Origin: Lysinibacillus fusiformis
Lineage (GTDB): Bacteria; Bacillota; Bacilli; Bacillales_A; Planococcaceae
Reading direction: 5' to 3'
NCBI RefSeq assembly: GCF_016925635.1
Contig: NZ_CP070490.1
Coordinates: 2,796,001-2,860,000 of the forward strand
DNA: 64,000 bases
Shown: positions 16,964-25,224 of the stretch, one piece after another
Position numbering within the stretch: the first letter of the stretch is position 1
How the letters are laid out: the number at the start of each line of letters is the position of its first letter
Notes under the pieces: model-generated
What the model was told of the DNA's origin: nothing
The model's input: only the letters and a program-made list of their open reading frames with translations
Database searches by the model: none
Program-made: the position numbers and the translations under genes

Positions 16964-17887
16964 ATGCCACTTAGTATATTTGGTTTTCAAGCATTGTGGA
17001 GCCCATATTTAATAGGGGTTCTTGTTTTTATAACAATCATCTATTTTTTAGTCACAACAAAGTGGCGTAAAGATTTTAAAGTAAGTGAACCTTTGAAAAA
17101 AAGTGAAGCTATTTATTTTGTGTTAGCTATGATTACCATTTATATTATCAAAGGATCCCCTATTGATTTAATGGCTCATATTATGTTTACCATGCACATG
17201 GTGCAAATGGCTATTTTGTTATTGCTAGTACCTATTTTCTTAATTAAAGGAATCCCTTGGTGGGTTTGGAAGGTGGCTATTGAGGCACCGGTTGTTAGAA
17301 CATTGTTTAAAGTGTTAACATTACCAGTCGTTGCAGTCTTTGTATTTATCGGTCTATTTTCTTTCTATCATTTACCTTCCATATTGGATTACATTAAATT
17401 AAATGAAACATTACATGGTACCTATACATTTGTATTATTTCTTTCTGCAGTGTTTATGTACTGGCCTTTAATTCAAAATATGCCAGATAGTGCTCAAATG
17501 AAGCCTTTGCATAAATTAGCCTATATTATTGCCAATGCCGTTTTAATTACACCTGCTTGTGGATTAATCATCTTTGCCCCAAATGCAATGTATGAGACAT
17601 ATACAAACGGTGATGCATGGTTAAAGGCAATGGAGCTTTGTGTACCAGCCTCTACGTTGTCAGGCCTATCTTTATCTGGACCAGAGCTATTTACAGACAT
17701 GAAACCTGTTGCAGATCAGCAATTAGGAGGCGTGTTAATGAAAATCTTACAAGAACTTATTTTTGGTGTACTAATTGGTATAATTTTCACAAGATGGTAT
17801 CGTTCTGAGCAAAAAGATCCAGATAAAATCACTGCTGATGCTTTAGCTGCCCATCAAAAAAAGTGGGAAAGTCAACAGCAACATTAA
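16964..17887 (+). CDS. ctaG: CtaG, caa3 oxidase assembly factor
   Basis: 307 residues, seven or more membrane helices, caa3_CtaG family. It is needed for formation of active caa3 oxidase in B. subtilis, probably through copper delivery to CuB. Family marks: HMVQMAILLLLVPIFLIKGIP and DMKPVADQQLGG followed by LMKILQELIFG near the C-terminus. RBS AAAGGAGTG. It has its own promoter (16902-16930) and terminator-separated position after ctaF. Confidence 0.95.
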   Translation: MPLSIFGFQALWSPYLIGVLVFITIIYFLVTTKWRKDFKVSEPLKKSEAIYFVLAMITIYIIKGSPIDLMAHIMFTMHMVQMAILLLLVPIFLIKGIPWWVWKVAIEAPVVRTLFKVLTLPVVAVFVFIGLFSFYHLPSILDYIKLNETLHGTYTFVLFLSAVFMYWPLIQNMPDSAQMKPLHKLAYIIANAVLITPACGLIIFAPNAMYETYTNGDAWLKAMELCVPASTLSGLSLSGPELFTDMKPVADQQLGGVLMKILQELIFGVLIGIIFTRWYRSEQKDPDKITADALAAHQKKWESQQQH

Positions 17888-17927
17888 TTGAAGAATAGAA
17901 ATTAACTTTGTATAAGGGGTTTTGACA

Positions 17928-18389
17928 ATGGAATTGCAAATTTTGCCTACTATTAGTACATCGTTTATCGTTATTAGTGCTGTACTAGTAGCGATAGGAT
18001 GGGGCTTAATTATAAAAAGAAATGTAGAGGGGCATAAGAAAGTAATGCTTGCTGCAGGGGTTGCGGCACTTATTTTCTTTATTATCTATGCATCCCGTAC
18101 CATCTTTATTGGAAATACGGCTTTTGGCGGTGGAGAAGATTTAAAACCATATTATACGTTCTTCTTGATTTTCCATATTATTTTGGCGACATCTGGAGCC
18201 GTGTTTGGTATCGTTAGTATTATTTCAGGTTTAAAAACAAACCTAAAATTACACAGACGAATTGGGCCAATTACAAGTATTATTTGGTTCTTCGTTGCCA
18301 TAACAGGCGTACTCGTTTATTTATTATTGTATATTTTATTTGAACCAGGTGAAACAACATCTGTTATTAAAGCCATTTTAGGGTTTTAA
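17928..18389 (+). CDS. DUF420 family membrane protein (YozB-like)
   Basis: 153 residues with four to five helices; conserved His residues GHKKVM, FLIFHIILA and LKLHRRIGPI mark the DUF420 family, often encoded near cytochrome oxidase genes and resembling CtaM/YozB, a caa3-related assembly factor in other Bacillales. I chose ATG 17928 (AAGGGG upstream). Probably cotranscribed with ctaG, 40 bases upstream. Role in oxidase assembly is inferred from family and context. Confidence 0.88.
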   Translation: MELQILPTISTSFIVISAVLVAIGWGLIIKRNVEGHKKVMLAAGVAALIFFIIYASRTIFIGNTAFGGGEDLKPYYTFFLIFHIILATSGAVFGIVSIISGLKTNLKLHRRIGPITSIIWFFVAITGVLVYLLLYILFEPGETTSVIKAILGF

Positions 18390-18431
18390 AAAAATCTCCC
18401 TCCTTATTTTTGTACAGGAGGGAGATTTTTT
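18388..18431. terminator. Bidirectional terminator between DUF420 gene and YtvI-like gene
   Basis: AAAAATCTCCCTCCT / AGGAGGGAGATTTTT stem; the loop holds the start of the minus-strand gene's stop codon (18404). Confidence 0.92.
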
Positions 18432-19465
18432 ATAGTTGGTTGGAATAGTGAGAGCACTACGACAACAAGTAATGGACCAATTAATATTCCAAGAAATCCA
18501 AAGATTTTAAAACCAATAAACATGGCAATAAAGGTATTCAAGGAAGAAAGACCAATTTTATCGCCAATAATTTTTGGTTCAATCATTCGTCGGACTAGAA
18601 ATTGCCCAATGGTTAATAAGATTAAGACAACTGCATATAAATAATCGCCTGCAAAGACTTGATAGATCGCCCATGGGACTAATAATATAAATGAATCAAG
18701 AAAAGGGATAAAGTCTAAAACAACCAGTAGTATTGCTAGCAGTATAGGAAAAGGTGTTTTTAAAAAATAAAATGCAGCGAATGATAAAGCAAAGATACCT
18801 ATCCCTACAAGGAATTGAGCTTTTAGAAATCCAAATAAGGCTAGCTTAACACGTTGACCAATAAAGATAATTTTTTGATGGTAATGAAAAGGAACGGGCG
18901 TTAATAATTTACGATTAATTGTTGGTAATTCTAAAAGTAACATGTACAACACAATCCAATAAACAAAAATATCAAATAGACGTGTGGGAATATATGTTAG
19001 TAATGTTGACCAAACATTGACGTTTGTTAAGGATAGGGAAAATTTTTCGATGGAAGCTAAAGCTTTTGCAATCATGGATTGAATTTGTGAAACGAGCTCT
19101 ACGGGTAAATGATAGGTGTAATTGCTGAGCTTCGATTGCATTTGAATCCATAGAGCAGATAATTGATTAAGATAATCAGGTATATCAATGATAAAGGAAG
19201 AAAATTGTTTCCAGCTTATATAAAGGAGAAGTGAACATAATAATAAAGATATACTTAGAAAAAATAGAAAAAAGAAAAAGACAACGATTTTCCGTTTTTT
19301 TCGAAACCGTTTGCTCATTCGAACAATAATCGGTTCTAAAAGTAAGGCGGTTAAGTAGGCAAGTAAAATTGGTAACGATATGGAGATGGACCAAAGAATA
19401 AGTATACCCATTGCGATAACAATAATGGGATGACGAAAAAAAGGACGATTAAAAAATGACAACAT
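18404..19465 (-). CDS. AI-2E family / YtvI-like sporulation membrane permease
   Basis: 353 residues, AI-2E transporter (UPF0118) family: N-terminal helix pair, amphipathic middle (about 60-150), then a cluster of helices with PFPILLAILLVVLDFIPFLDS and the C-terminal GLSSLNTFIAMFIGFKIFGFLG block. B. subtilis YtvI of this family is annotated as a sporulation integral membrane protein. I chose ATG 19465 with AGGTGA upstream over the GTG at 19474. A SigG-type promoter match lies at 19498-19527, which would make it a forespore gene. Substrate unknown. Confidence 0.85.
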   Translation of the reverse strand: MLSFFNRPFFRHPIIVIAMGILILWSISISLPILLAYLTALLLEPIIVRMSKRFRKKRKIVVFFFFLFFLSISLLLCSLLLYISWKQFSSFIIDIPDYLNQLSALWIQMQSKLSNYTYHLPVELVSQIQSMIAKALASIEKFSLSLTNVNVWSTLLTYIPTRLFDIFVYWIVLYMLLLELPTINRKLLTPVPFHYHQKIIFIGQRVKLALFGFLKAQFLVGIGIFALSFAAFYFLKTPFPILLAILLVVLDFIPFLDSFILLVPWAIYQVFAGDYLYAVVLILLTIGQFLVRRMIEPKIIGDKIGLSSLNTFIAMFIGFKIFGFLGILIGPLLVVVVLSLFQPTIKNLPPVQK

Positions 19466-19497
19466 TTTTCTCACCTACATCATGTAATAGATATAGG

Positions 19498-19527
19498 TAG
19501 TATGAGAAGAAAAAATTTTTTTACTCA
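19498..19527 (-). promoter_or_regulatory. SigG-like promoter upstream of the YtvI-like gene
   Basis: On the minus strand: TGAGTA (-35), 17-base spacer, CATACTA (-10, exact match to the forespore SigG consensus), 32 bases before the ATG. Match by eye against remembered consensus. Confidence 0.5.
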
Positions 19528-19611
19528 AAATAAAAAAGACTGGACCACCAGTCTTTTCACAACAATGAAGCTATTTACGCTATACTTGCAGTCACTTTAA
19601 TGTACGAAAGA

Positions 19612-20013
19612 TTAGCGTGCGTTAACAGGTTCAAAGTTATTTTTATTTGTAGGTTCGATAGAGAATTGATCTAATTCTAATTTAACCTTTTTTAAGATTT
19701 CTTCACATTTTTTTACAAGGTGTGCTGGATAAACTTCGTCATCGCCATATTCAACACCGTGTGGATAATAGTATTTACCAAGGACTGGTTTCATTAATGT
19801 AAGGATGGCATCGTGTGCACCAACATCACCAGAAATAGCATATGCGAATACGCGTAGGTAATAACGACCTTCACGAGTATCGAATCGTTTATCGAATGTC
19901 ATACGCTCGTAATCCCAGCCGCCATCACATTCTAAACCATGTTTTTTCATAATGCTGACAATTAGCTCTTGATCAGCTGTTAAATTTTCAAGGTTAGTAT
20001 TTTCAAAATACAT
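19612..20013 (-). CDS. YugN-like family protein (ylbA position)
   Basis: 133 residues, soluble. Start ATG 20013 has AAAGGAGG upstream; the open frame continues to 20097 without a site. Conserved features GLECDGGWDYERMTFDKRFD and YYLRVFAY fit the YugN-like family. It lies where B. subtilis has ylbA, next to ctaG. Function unknown. About 30 C-terminal residues are Asn-rich and not conserved. Confidence 0.8.
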   Translation of the reverse strand: MYFENTNLENLTADQELIVSIMKKHGLECDGGWDYERMTFDKRFDTREGRYYLRVFAYAISGDVGAHDAILTLMKPVLGKYYYPHGVEYGDDEVYPAHLVKKCEEILKKVKLELDQFSIEPTNKNNFEPVNAR

Positions 20014-20160
20014 GTATAGTCCTCCTTTAGGTTCTCGTACAAAGTATACGCTCATTTTTATAATAGAGCATATTCGACATTGTTGCAATGACAACATTGT
20101 GTCAACCCAATTACAATTGATATAATAACTTACAATAATGGTGATGAAAAGGAGTGCTGT

Positions 20161-21345
20161 ATGAAAGCTTTATTCCGCATTTTAATGGTTGGTGGTGCAA
20201 TCGCGTTAATTGGCTTTATGTTTTTTAATACCCCGAAGGAAAACGAGCCATTAGAAGGGCCAAATACCAATTCTAATATTATTCCTCAAACTCAGCTAAA
20301 GCAGCAACCTGCAATAGGAGCAATGACACGTCCACAAACGGGTATATCTACATTGATAGGAAAAGGCACACAAACTGTTTTAGAAAAATATGGGGAGCCG
20401 GCAAGAAAAGAGCCATCCTCATTTGGTTATCAATGGTGGGTCTACAATGAAGATGTTTCAACTTTTTTTATGATTGGTATTAATAATAATATTGTGACAC
20501 AAATTTACATAGCAGGACAAGAAATTGATGCATTTCCTTTTAAAGTGGGGCAAAAACGTGATGAAATATATAGAATGACAATCATTGACTATGAGGTGGC
20601 TGCCACAGTAGGCGAAAATATTTTCATTTTCTCGATGAGTGAAGAAGATATGCAAACAAGGCTGCTTGTCCAATTTGATGGTCTTTACGCACAGCTTTAT
20701 ATAGATAGGGAGACAAGTGAGTTACAGGGGATACGCTATACAGACAGTGAAACACTTGTCCTTCATCAGCCATATGAAATGAGTTATCAAGGAGAGCTTG
20801 TTAGACGTACCCCACCTTCCTCATTTTTACAGCAAGAAATTGATGTGGCCAACGCTAAACAGCTAGATGATTTGTTAAATGTTACAAGAGTCCATCATGA
20901 TTTACTTCCTTTAGAAATGGATGAATCATTGGAGGAAGCGGCAAGAATGCATAGTGAAGATATGAAGGTACAAAATTTTTTAGCACATGAATCGCCGACC
21001 TATGGCGATCTAAAAAAACGATTACAAGCACAAAATATCGATTATAGTGAAGCGAATGAAAACCTGGCCACTGCCTATTTTGATGCGATTGAAGCTATGC
21101 ATGGCTGGACAAATTCTCCTGAACACAGAAAAGTACTTTTGAATGATAAATACACCCGCGTTGGTTCTGGTGCATTTGTAGATTATTATACGCAAATTTA
21201 TCTTGAGCCCACTCCACAAGAATTGGATAGTAAAGAGCAAGATAACGAAGAACGGAAAAATGAAGAACAAGATAACGAAGAACGGAAAAATGAAAAACAA
21301 GATAGTGAAGATTCTACAGAGAAATCAGATCAAACCTCACCATAA
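20161..21345 (+). CDS. ylbC: CAP-domain exported protein (YlbC-like) with acidic repeat tail
   Basis: 394 residues. N-terminal membrane anchor or signal (residues 1-21), a Pro/Gln linker, a CAP-associated domain (about 60-210; LGKGTQTVLEKYGEPARKEPS), then a CAP/SCP domain (about 230-355) with NLATAYFDAIEAMHGWTNSPEH. Many CAP proteins are secreted; the activity of this branch is unknown. The last 40 residues are highly charged and include a duplicated 10-residue unit DNEERKNE(E/K)Q encoded by a 30-bp tandem repeat. Position matches B. subtilis ylbC. Confidence 0.88.
   Translation: MKALFRILMVGGAIALIGFMFFNTPKENEPLEGPNTNSNIIPQTQLKQQPAIGAMTRPQTGISTLIGKGTQTVLEKYGEPARKEPSSFGYQWWVYNEDVSTFFMIGINNNIVTQIYIAGQEIDAFPFKVGQKRDEIYRMTIIDYEVAATVGENIFIFSMSEEDMQTRLLVQFDGLYAQLYIDRETSELQGIRYTDSETLVLHQPYEMSYQGELVRRTPPSSFLQQEIDVANAKQLDDLLNVTRVHHDLLPLEMDESLEEAARMHSEDMKVQNFLAHESPTYGDLKKRLQAQNIDYSEANENLATAYFDAIEAMHGWTNSPEHRKVLLNDKYTRVGSGAFVDYYTQIYLEPTPQELDSKEQDNEERKNEEQDNEERKNEKQDSEDSTEKSDQTSP
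21241..21300 (+). repeat. Two tandem 30-bp units in the ylbC C-terminus
   Basis: Units 21241-21270 and 21271-21300 differ at one base (GAAGAACAA to GAAAAACAA). They encode DNEERKNEEQ and DNEERKNEKQ. A third, degenerate unit starts at 21301 (GATAGTGAAGA). Likely length-variable between strains. Confidence 0.9.
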
Positions 21346-21360
21346 CAGAAGAATATTCAT

Positions 21361-21404
21361 ATGAAGACAAGCTTTCAACAATCGGGCTTGTTTTCATTTT
21401 TTTT
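21361..21404 (+). terminator. Terminator after ylbC
   Basis: ATGAAGACAAGC / GCTTGTTTTCAT stem (one G-U pair) and long T-run. It isolates the downstream murE, which must use its own promoter. Confidence 0.88.
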
Positions 21405-21444
21405 GTGCAGTTTCTCCAGCTCTTAGGCTTCTACATTTTTCGTC

Positions 21445-21472
21445 ACACCGTTACAAACGCCGTCATATGATA
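21445..21472 (+). promoter_or_regulatory. SigK-type (late mother-cell) promoter candidate of the detached murE
   Basis: ACA (21445-21447), 16-base spacer, CATATGATA (21464-21472). This matches the remembered SigK pattern AC-N16-CATANNNTA fully. The -10 also fits 6 of 8 positions of the SigE -10, but there is no SigE-like -35. It lies 24 bases before the start codon. Confidence 0.5.
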
Positions 21473-21496
21473 GAGAACTGAGAGGGGGAATGAGGT

Positions 21497-22969
21497 TTGC
21501 AATTAGCAGAGCTATTAAAAGACTGGCCATGTAGCGTGACGGGGGGATCTATACGGACAGAAATTACTGGTGTAGAGGACTATGCACAGGCAGTACAACC
21601 TGGTGATATCTTTATTGTACGAAAAGGTAAAAAAACATCGGGAAGTCGGTTTGTCAAAGAAGCATTGGCAAGAGGAGCTGCTGCTATCGTTTCAGAAGAA
21701 AGCATCTCTTTGCCAATTATCGATAAAGAAATTCCTTTTGTATGGGTTCCTAATACAGCATTATTTTTATCGTATGCAAGTGCAAAGCTTGCTGCTTTTC
21801 CAGCAGAAGCTTTAACTGTTATTGCCATTACAGGTACAAATGGAAAGACTACAGTGAGCCATTTTGTCAGTCAGCTTCTAAATGCTCTACATAAACAAGC
21901 AGCAGTTATCGGAACGGTTGGCTTTTTTATCAATGGCGAAAAACAACAAACGGCTTATGAGCAATTAACAACATTGCAAGCTAAAGAATTACACCCCATT
22001 CTAAAGCAGTGTGTGCGAAAAGGTGTTACACATGTTGTGCTAGAAGCTTCTTCAATGGGGTTGCAGCAGCATAGACTCGATCATTGTGACATTGATTGTG
22101 GTGTATTTTTAAATTTATCAGAAGATCATTTAGAAGATCATGGTGGGTTAGAAGCTTATAAACGTGCTAAGAAACGATTAGCGGATTTATCAAAAAAGCT
22201 AGTATTAAATGGAGATGATAACTTTTGCCGTTCTGTAGGCATCTATGATAAGAAAAAATCTTGCTCATTTGGTTTTGATAATCACAATGATTTACATATC
22301 CAAATCGTCAGTGAATCAGTTGGAAAAACCGTCCTTTGTCTACAGACTACAGCGAGTGAGCATATTGTGGAAATTCCTTTTGTCGGAAAATATCATGTAC
22401 AAAATGCTGTGGCTGCCTTAATGGCCGTATGGCGCTCAGGTGTCCCTATGGAAGATATAGTTGGACATCTGTGGACATTAAGGCTACCAGAGGGCAGGCT
22501 AGAGAAGATTGAAAATCCATTAGGGATTGATGTATATGTAGATTATGCCCATACAGCAGAAGCTTTACAAGCGGTATTACAAACCTTTGATCGTTCCAAA
22601 ACAATTTACCTTGTCTTCAGTTGTGGTGGAAATCGTGATAAGGCGAAACGTTTTGCTATGGGAGCAGTAGCAAGTAAATACGCTGATGTTATTTATTTAA
22701 CAACAGACAATCCACGTGATGAAGATCCAATTGTAATTAATGAAAGTATTATTGCTGGTTTTACAGAGCAACAATATTATGAAATATACTTAGATCGGAA
22801 GCTTGCTATCCATCAAGCGTTAGCAAAGGCAGAAAAGGGCGACATTGTTCTTGTTGCCGGAAAAGGGCATGAACAAACTCAGCAAATAAAAAACCAAAAA
22901 TTCCCTTTTTCCGATCAACAATGCATTAAAGACTATTTTGCAAGTCTAATTATGGACGACGCTGAATAA
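21497..22969 (+). CDS. murE: MurE-type UDP-MurNAc-tripeptide ligase with meso-DAP signature
   Basis: 490 residues, normal MurE length, all three Mur domains. N-terminal UDP-binding region (DIFIVRKGKKTSG), central ATPase with ITGTNGKTT (about 111-118), YVDYAHTAEAL, and C-terminal DNPR (404-407) followed by DEDP. DNPR contacts the amino acid in meso-diaminopimelate-adding enzymes; lysine-adding MurE of staphylococci and streptococci have DNPA-like sequences there. Start is TTG 21497 with GAGAGGGGG eight bases upstream. It stands alone between terminators, far from the dcw cluster, which lacks murE. A mother-cell promoter match suggests a cortex-specific role. Confidence 0.92.
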   Translation: MQLAELLKDWPCSVTGGSIRTEITGVEDYAQAVQPGDIFIVRKGKKTSGSRFVKEALARGAAAIVSEESISLPIIDKEIPFVWVPNTALFLSYASAKLAAFPAEALTVIAITGTNGKTTVSHFVSQLLNALHKQAAVIGTVGFFINGEKQQTAYEQLTTLQAKELHPILKQCVRKGVTHVVLEASSMGLQQHRLDHCDIDCGVFLNLSEDHLEDHGGLEAYKRAKKRLADLSKKLVLNGDDNFCRSVGIYDKKKSCSFGFDNHNDLHIQIVSESVGKTVLCLQTTASEHIVEIPFVGKYHVQNAVAALMAVWRSGVPMEDIVGHLWTLRLPEGRLEKIENPLGIDVYVDYAHTAEALQAVLQTFDRSKTIYLVFSCGGNRDKAKRFAMGAVASKYADVIYLTTDNPRDEDPIVINESIIAGFTEQQYYEIYLDRKLAIHQALAKAEKGDIVLVAGKGHEQTQQIKNQKFPFSDQQCIKDYFASLIMDDAE

Positions 22970-23450
22970 CAAAGAAAGATCCTGTAGCAATGGCAAGCTT
23001 GCGACCAGTCTCATCTTCGATATCACATTCCATGACAAGTGTTTGGCGGCCCTTATGAACAAAACGACCACGTGCAATCAATTCTTTATTCGTTGTGGTA
23101 GCGATATACGATATATTCATATTCGTAGTAACTACATTATATCCCTCAGGCACAGAGCGTGAAGCAAGCCCTCCCATAGCGGCATCAGCAATCGTTGCAA
23201 TAATACCCCCATGTGGCACCTTTATCGTATTGTGAATAACAGGTGTAATAGGGATACGTACCTCGCTGACCTCAGGCTCAAACTTTCCTACCATATGTAA
23301 AGTAGCATTAATATAACGACGGTGAATGCCTTGCTGTTTCTCCCGTAGTCCATTTAAAAGATGTAATAAAACATCTTCATCTTCCTCGGTACTGTCTTGT
23401 AAAATCTCGGCAACTAACTGTTCAATCTGACCTTTAGATGTTGTCATCAT
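22950..23450 (-). CDS. PaaI/hotdog-fold acyl-CoA thioesterase
   Basis: 166 residues. The hotdog active-site block PHGGIIATIADAAMGGLA and the following YNVVTTNMNISYIA strand fit the PaaI-type thioesterase family (hydrolysis of acyl-CoA esters). I chose ATG 23450 (AAAGAGG upstream). The N-terminal 45 residues are an extra helical segment. Its 3' end overlaps the murE 3' end by 20 bases in convergent orientation, so no terminator separates the two genes. Confidence 0.87.
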   Translation of the reverse strand: MMTTSKGQIEQLVAEILQDSTEEDEDVLLHLLNGLREKQQGIHRRYINATLHMVGKFEPEVSEVRIPITPVIHNTIKVPHGGIIATIADAAMGGLASRSVPEGYNVVTTNMNISYIATTTNKELIARGRFVHKGRQTLVMECDIEDETGRKLAIATGSFFVIQRRP

Positions 23451-23537
23451 TTGGAAAACCTCTTTCATTAAAATTATCAATAATGTAAAATTACCATAAA
23501 ATCTGTTATGATGGGAAAGAGATTGGGGGAATTAATA

Positions 23538-23984
23538 ATGATGATGACCTCTGACTGGGTAATCATTTTGGATGAGGCGGAAGCGCTTTGTGAGATGATT
23601 CTTTCCTCAGAACCTGCGATGGCGCTACAACAAGCGTATGAAGCAGTATATAGTGATGCACAAATTGTTGAAGCTATATATGCATTTAATCGCATGAAAG
23701 AGCAGTACGAAGATGTACAACGTTTCGGAAAATATCATCCGGACTACCATACAATTATGAAGTCGATTCGCCAACAGAAAAGGGCCCTCGACTTAAATGA
23801 AAAAGTTTCAGCCTTGAAAACTGCTGAAAACGATTTTCAGGATTTACTTGATGAGATTAGCCTATTAATAGGAAAAACAGTCTCTGAAGCGGTAAAAGTT
23901 CCTTTAAGTAATCCATTCTTTGCATCTGGTTCATCTTGCGGAGGTGGATGCGGCTCGGGCGGTTCATGCTCTTGCTCAGCATAA
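23538..23984 (+). CDS. ylbF: YlbF / RicF, Y-complex subunit
   Basis: 148 residues from ATG 23538 (GATTGGGGGAA upstream). Helical YlbF/YmcA-type fold: YSDAQIVEAIYAFNRMKEQYEDVQRFGKYHPDY is the family core. The C-terminal tail has five Cys within 16 residues (CGGGCGSGGSCSCS). In B. subtilis RicF with RicA and RicT forms the Y-complex, which binds [4Fe-4S] clusters and promotes mRNA processing by RNase Y and competence/sporulation. Position matches ylbF. Confidence 0.93.
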   Translation: MMMTSDWVIILDEAEALCEMILSSEPAMALQQAYEAVYSDAQIVEAIYAFNRMKEQYEDVQRFGKYHPDYHTIMKSIRQQKRALDLNEKVSALKTAENDFQDLLDEISLLIGKTVSEAVKVPLSNPFFASGSSCGGGCGSGGSCSCSA

Positions 23985-24013
23985 ATAGGATGTGTATATA
24001 ACATATCTCTTCT

Positions 24014-24064
24014 AGACTGTAGACAACTCGAAGGCAACAACTGAGTTAGTTTACAGTCTTTTTT
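24014..24064 (+). terminator. Terminator after ylbF
   Basis: AGACTGTAGACAACTC paired with GAGTTAGTTTACAGTCT (internal mismatch), then T-run. Confidence 0.85.
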
Positions 24065-24091
24065 ATAATTGAATTGAAGGAGGAAGCATAA

Positions 24092-25144
24092 ATGAAAACA
24101 TATCGAATTGCTGTGATTCCAGGGGATGGAATAGGAAAAGAGGTTGTACCAGCTGCAATAAAAGTTCTTGATCAAGCAGCGTTATTAGATGGTCGCTTTC
24201 AATTTGAATGGACAACTTTTCCCTGGGGCTGTGACTACTATTTAGAGACAGGTAAAATGATGCCTGATAATGGCATTGAGCTGTTAAAACAGTTTGATCA
24301 AATTTTTTTAGGGGCAGTGGGAATGTCTGATTTGGTTCCAGATCATGTATCATTATGGGGCCTTCTCATTAAAATTCGACGCGAGCTACAGCAAGCTATT
24401 AATGTACGACCTGCGAAGCTATTACAAGGGTTACCATCACCTTTACGACAACCAAATGGCTTTGACTTTATTGTTGTAAGGGAAAATTCTGAAGGGGAGT
24501 ATGCTGAAAGCGGAGGAAGAATACATAGTGGTCAAGATGAGGTGGCAATCCAAAATGCCGTTTTTACAAGAAAGGGTACAGAACGGGCGATGCGCTATGC
24601 ATTTGAACTAGCCAAAACACGTCGTGGACATGTAACAAGTGCTACAAAATCAAATGGGATTACATATAGCATGCCTTTTTGGGATGAAGTGTTTGCTCAA
24701 GTAGGAAAAGAATATGAAGAGGTAGGTCAAGCATCTAATCATATTGATGCACTAGCGGCATTTTTAGTGATGAAGCCAGAAAACTTTGATGTTATCGTAG
24801 CATCCAATTTATTTGGGGATATTTTAACAGAACTAGGCGGTGCCATTATGGGAAGCATCGGTATTGCACCTGCAGCAAATTTAAACATTGAAGGGCATTA
24901 TCCATCGATGTTTGAGCCAGTCCATGGTTCTGCACCAGATATAGCTGGTCAAGGAATTGCCAATCCCATAGGGCAAATTTGGACAGGGAAGATGATGCTT
25001 GATTTCCTTGGTTATCAAGATGTGGGAACAAGTATATTAGATGCTATTGAGCAAACATTAGCGCAGGGTATAAAAACGCCTGATTTGGGTGGAACTGCCA
25101 CACTACAAGAAGTAACTGATGCAATCATAGATTATTTAACATAA
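24092..25144 (+). CDS. Tartrate/D-malate dehydrogenase family enzyme (YcsA-like)
   Basis: 350 residues. Beta-decarboxylating dehydrogenase of the isocitrate/isopropylmalate family: IPGDGIGKEVVPAAIKVL at the N-terminus, VVRENSEGEYAESGGR, TSATKSNG (catalytic Lys region), and VIVASNLFGDILTELGG with metal-binding Asp. Length and the ENSEGEYA loop fit tartrate dehydrogenase or D-malate dehydrogenase (TtuC, DmlA, YcsA), which give oxaloglycolate/glycerate or pyruvate. Substrate cannot be fixed from sequence. It interrupts the usual ylbF-ylbG adjacency. RBS GAAGGAGG. Confidence 0.88.
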   Translation: MKTYRIAVIPGDGIGKEVVPAAIKVLDQAALLDGRFQFEWTTFPWGCDYYLETGKMMPDNGIELLKQFDQIFLGAVGMSDLVPDHVSLWGLLIKIRRELQQAINVRPAKLLQGLPSPLRQPNGFDFIVVRENSEGEYAESGGRIHSGQDEVAIQNAVFTRKGTERAMRYAFELAKTRRGHVTSATKSNGITYSMPFWDEVFAQVGKEYEEVGQASNHIDALAAFLVMKPENFDVIVASNLFGDILTELGGAIMGSIGIAPAANLNIEGHYPSMFEPVHGSAPDIAGQGIANPIGQIWTGKMMLDFLGYQDVGTSILDAIEQTLAQGIKTPDLGGTATLQEVTDAIIDYLT

Positions 25145-25188
25145 TGTTTATTGAAATGGGAAGTAATAATGGATCTAACATTTACATG

Positions 25189-25224
25189 AAAGGGAAGGCA
25201 CACTTCACGAGTGTCCTTCCCTTT
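25189..25224. terminator. Left copy of duplicated bidirectional terminator hairpin (site 2)
   Basis: AAAGGGAAGG(C)ACAC / GTGTCCTTCCCTTT stem. Unrelated in sequence to the hairpins at site 1. Recurs with two mismatches at 25756-25794 on the far side of the repeat element. Confidence 0.8.
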
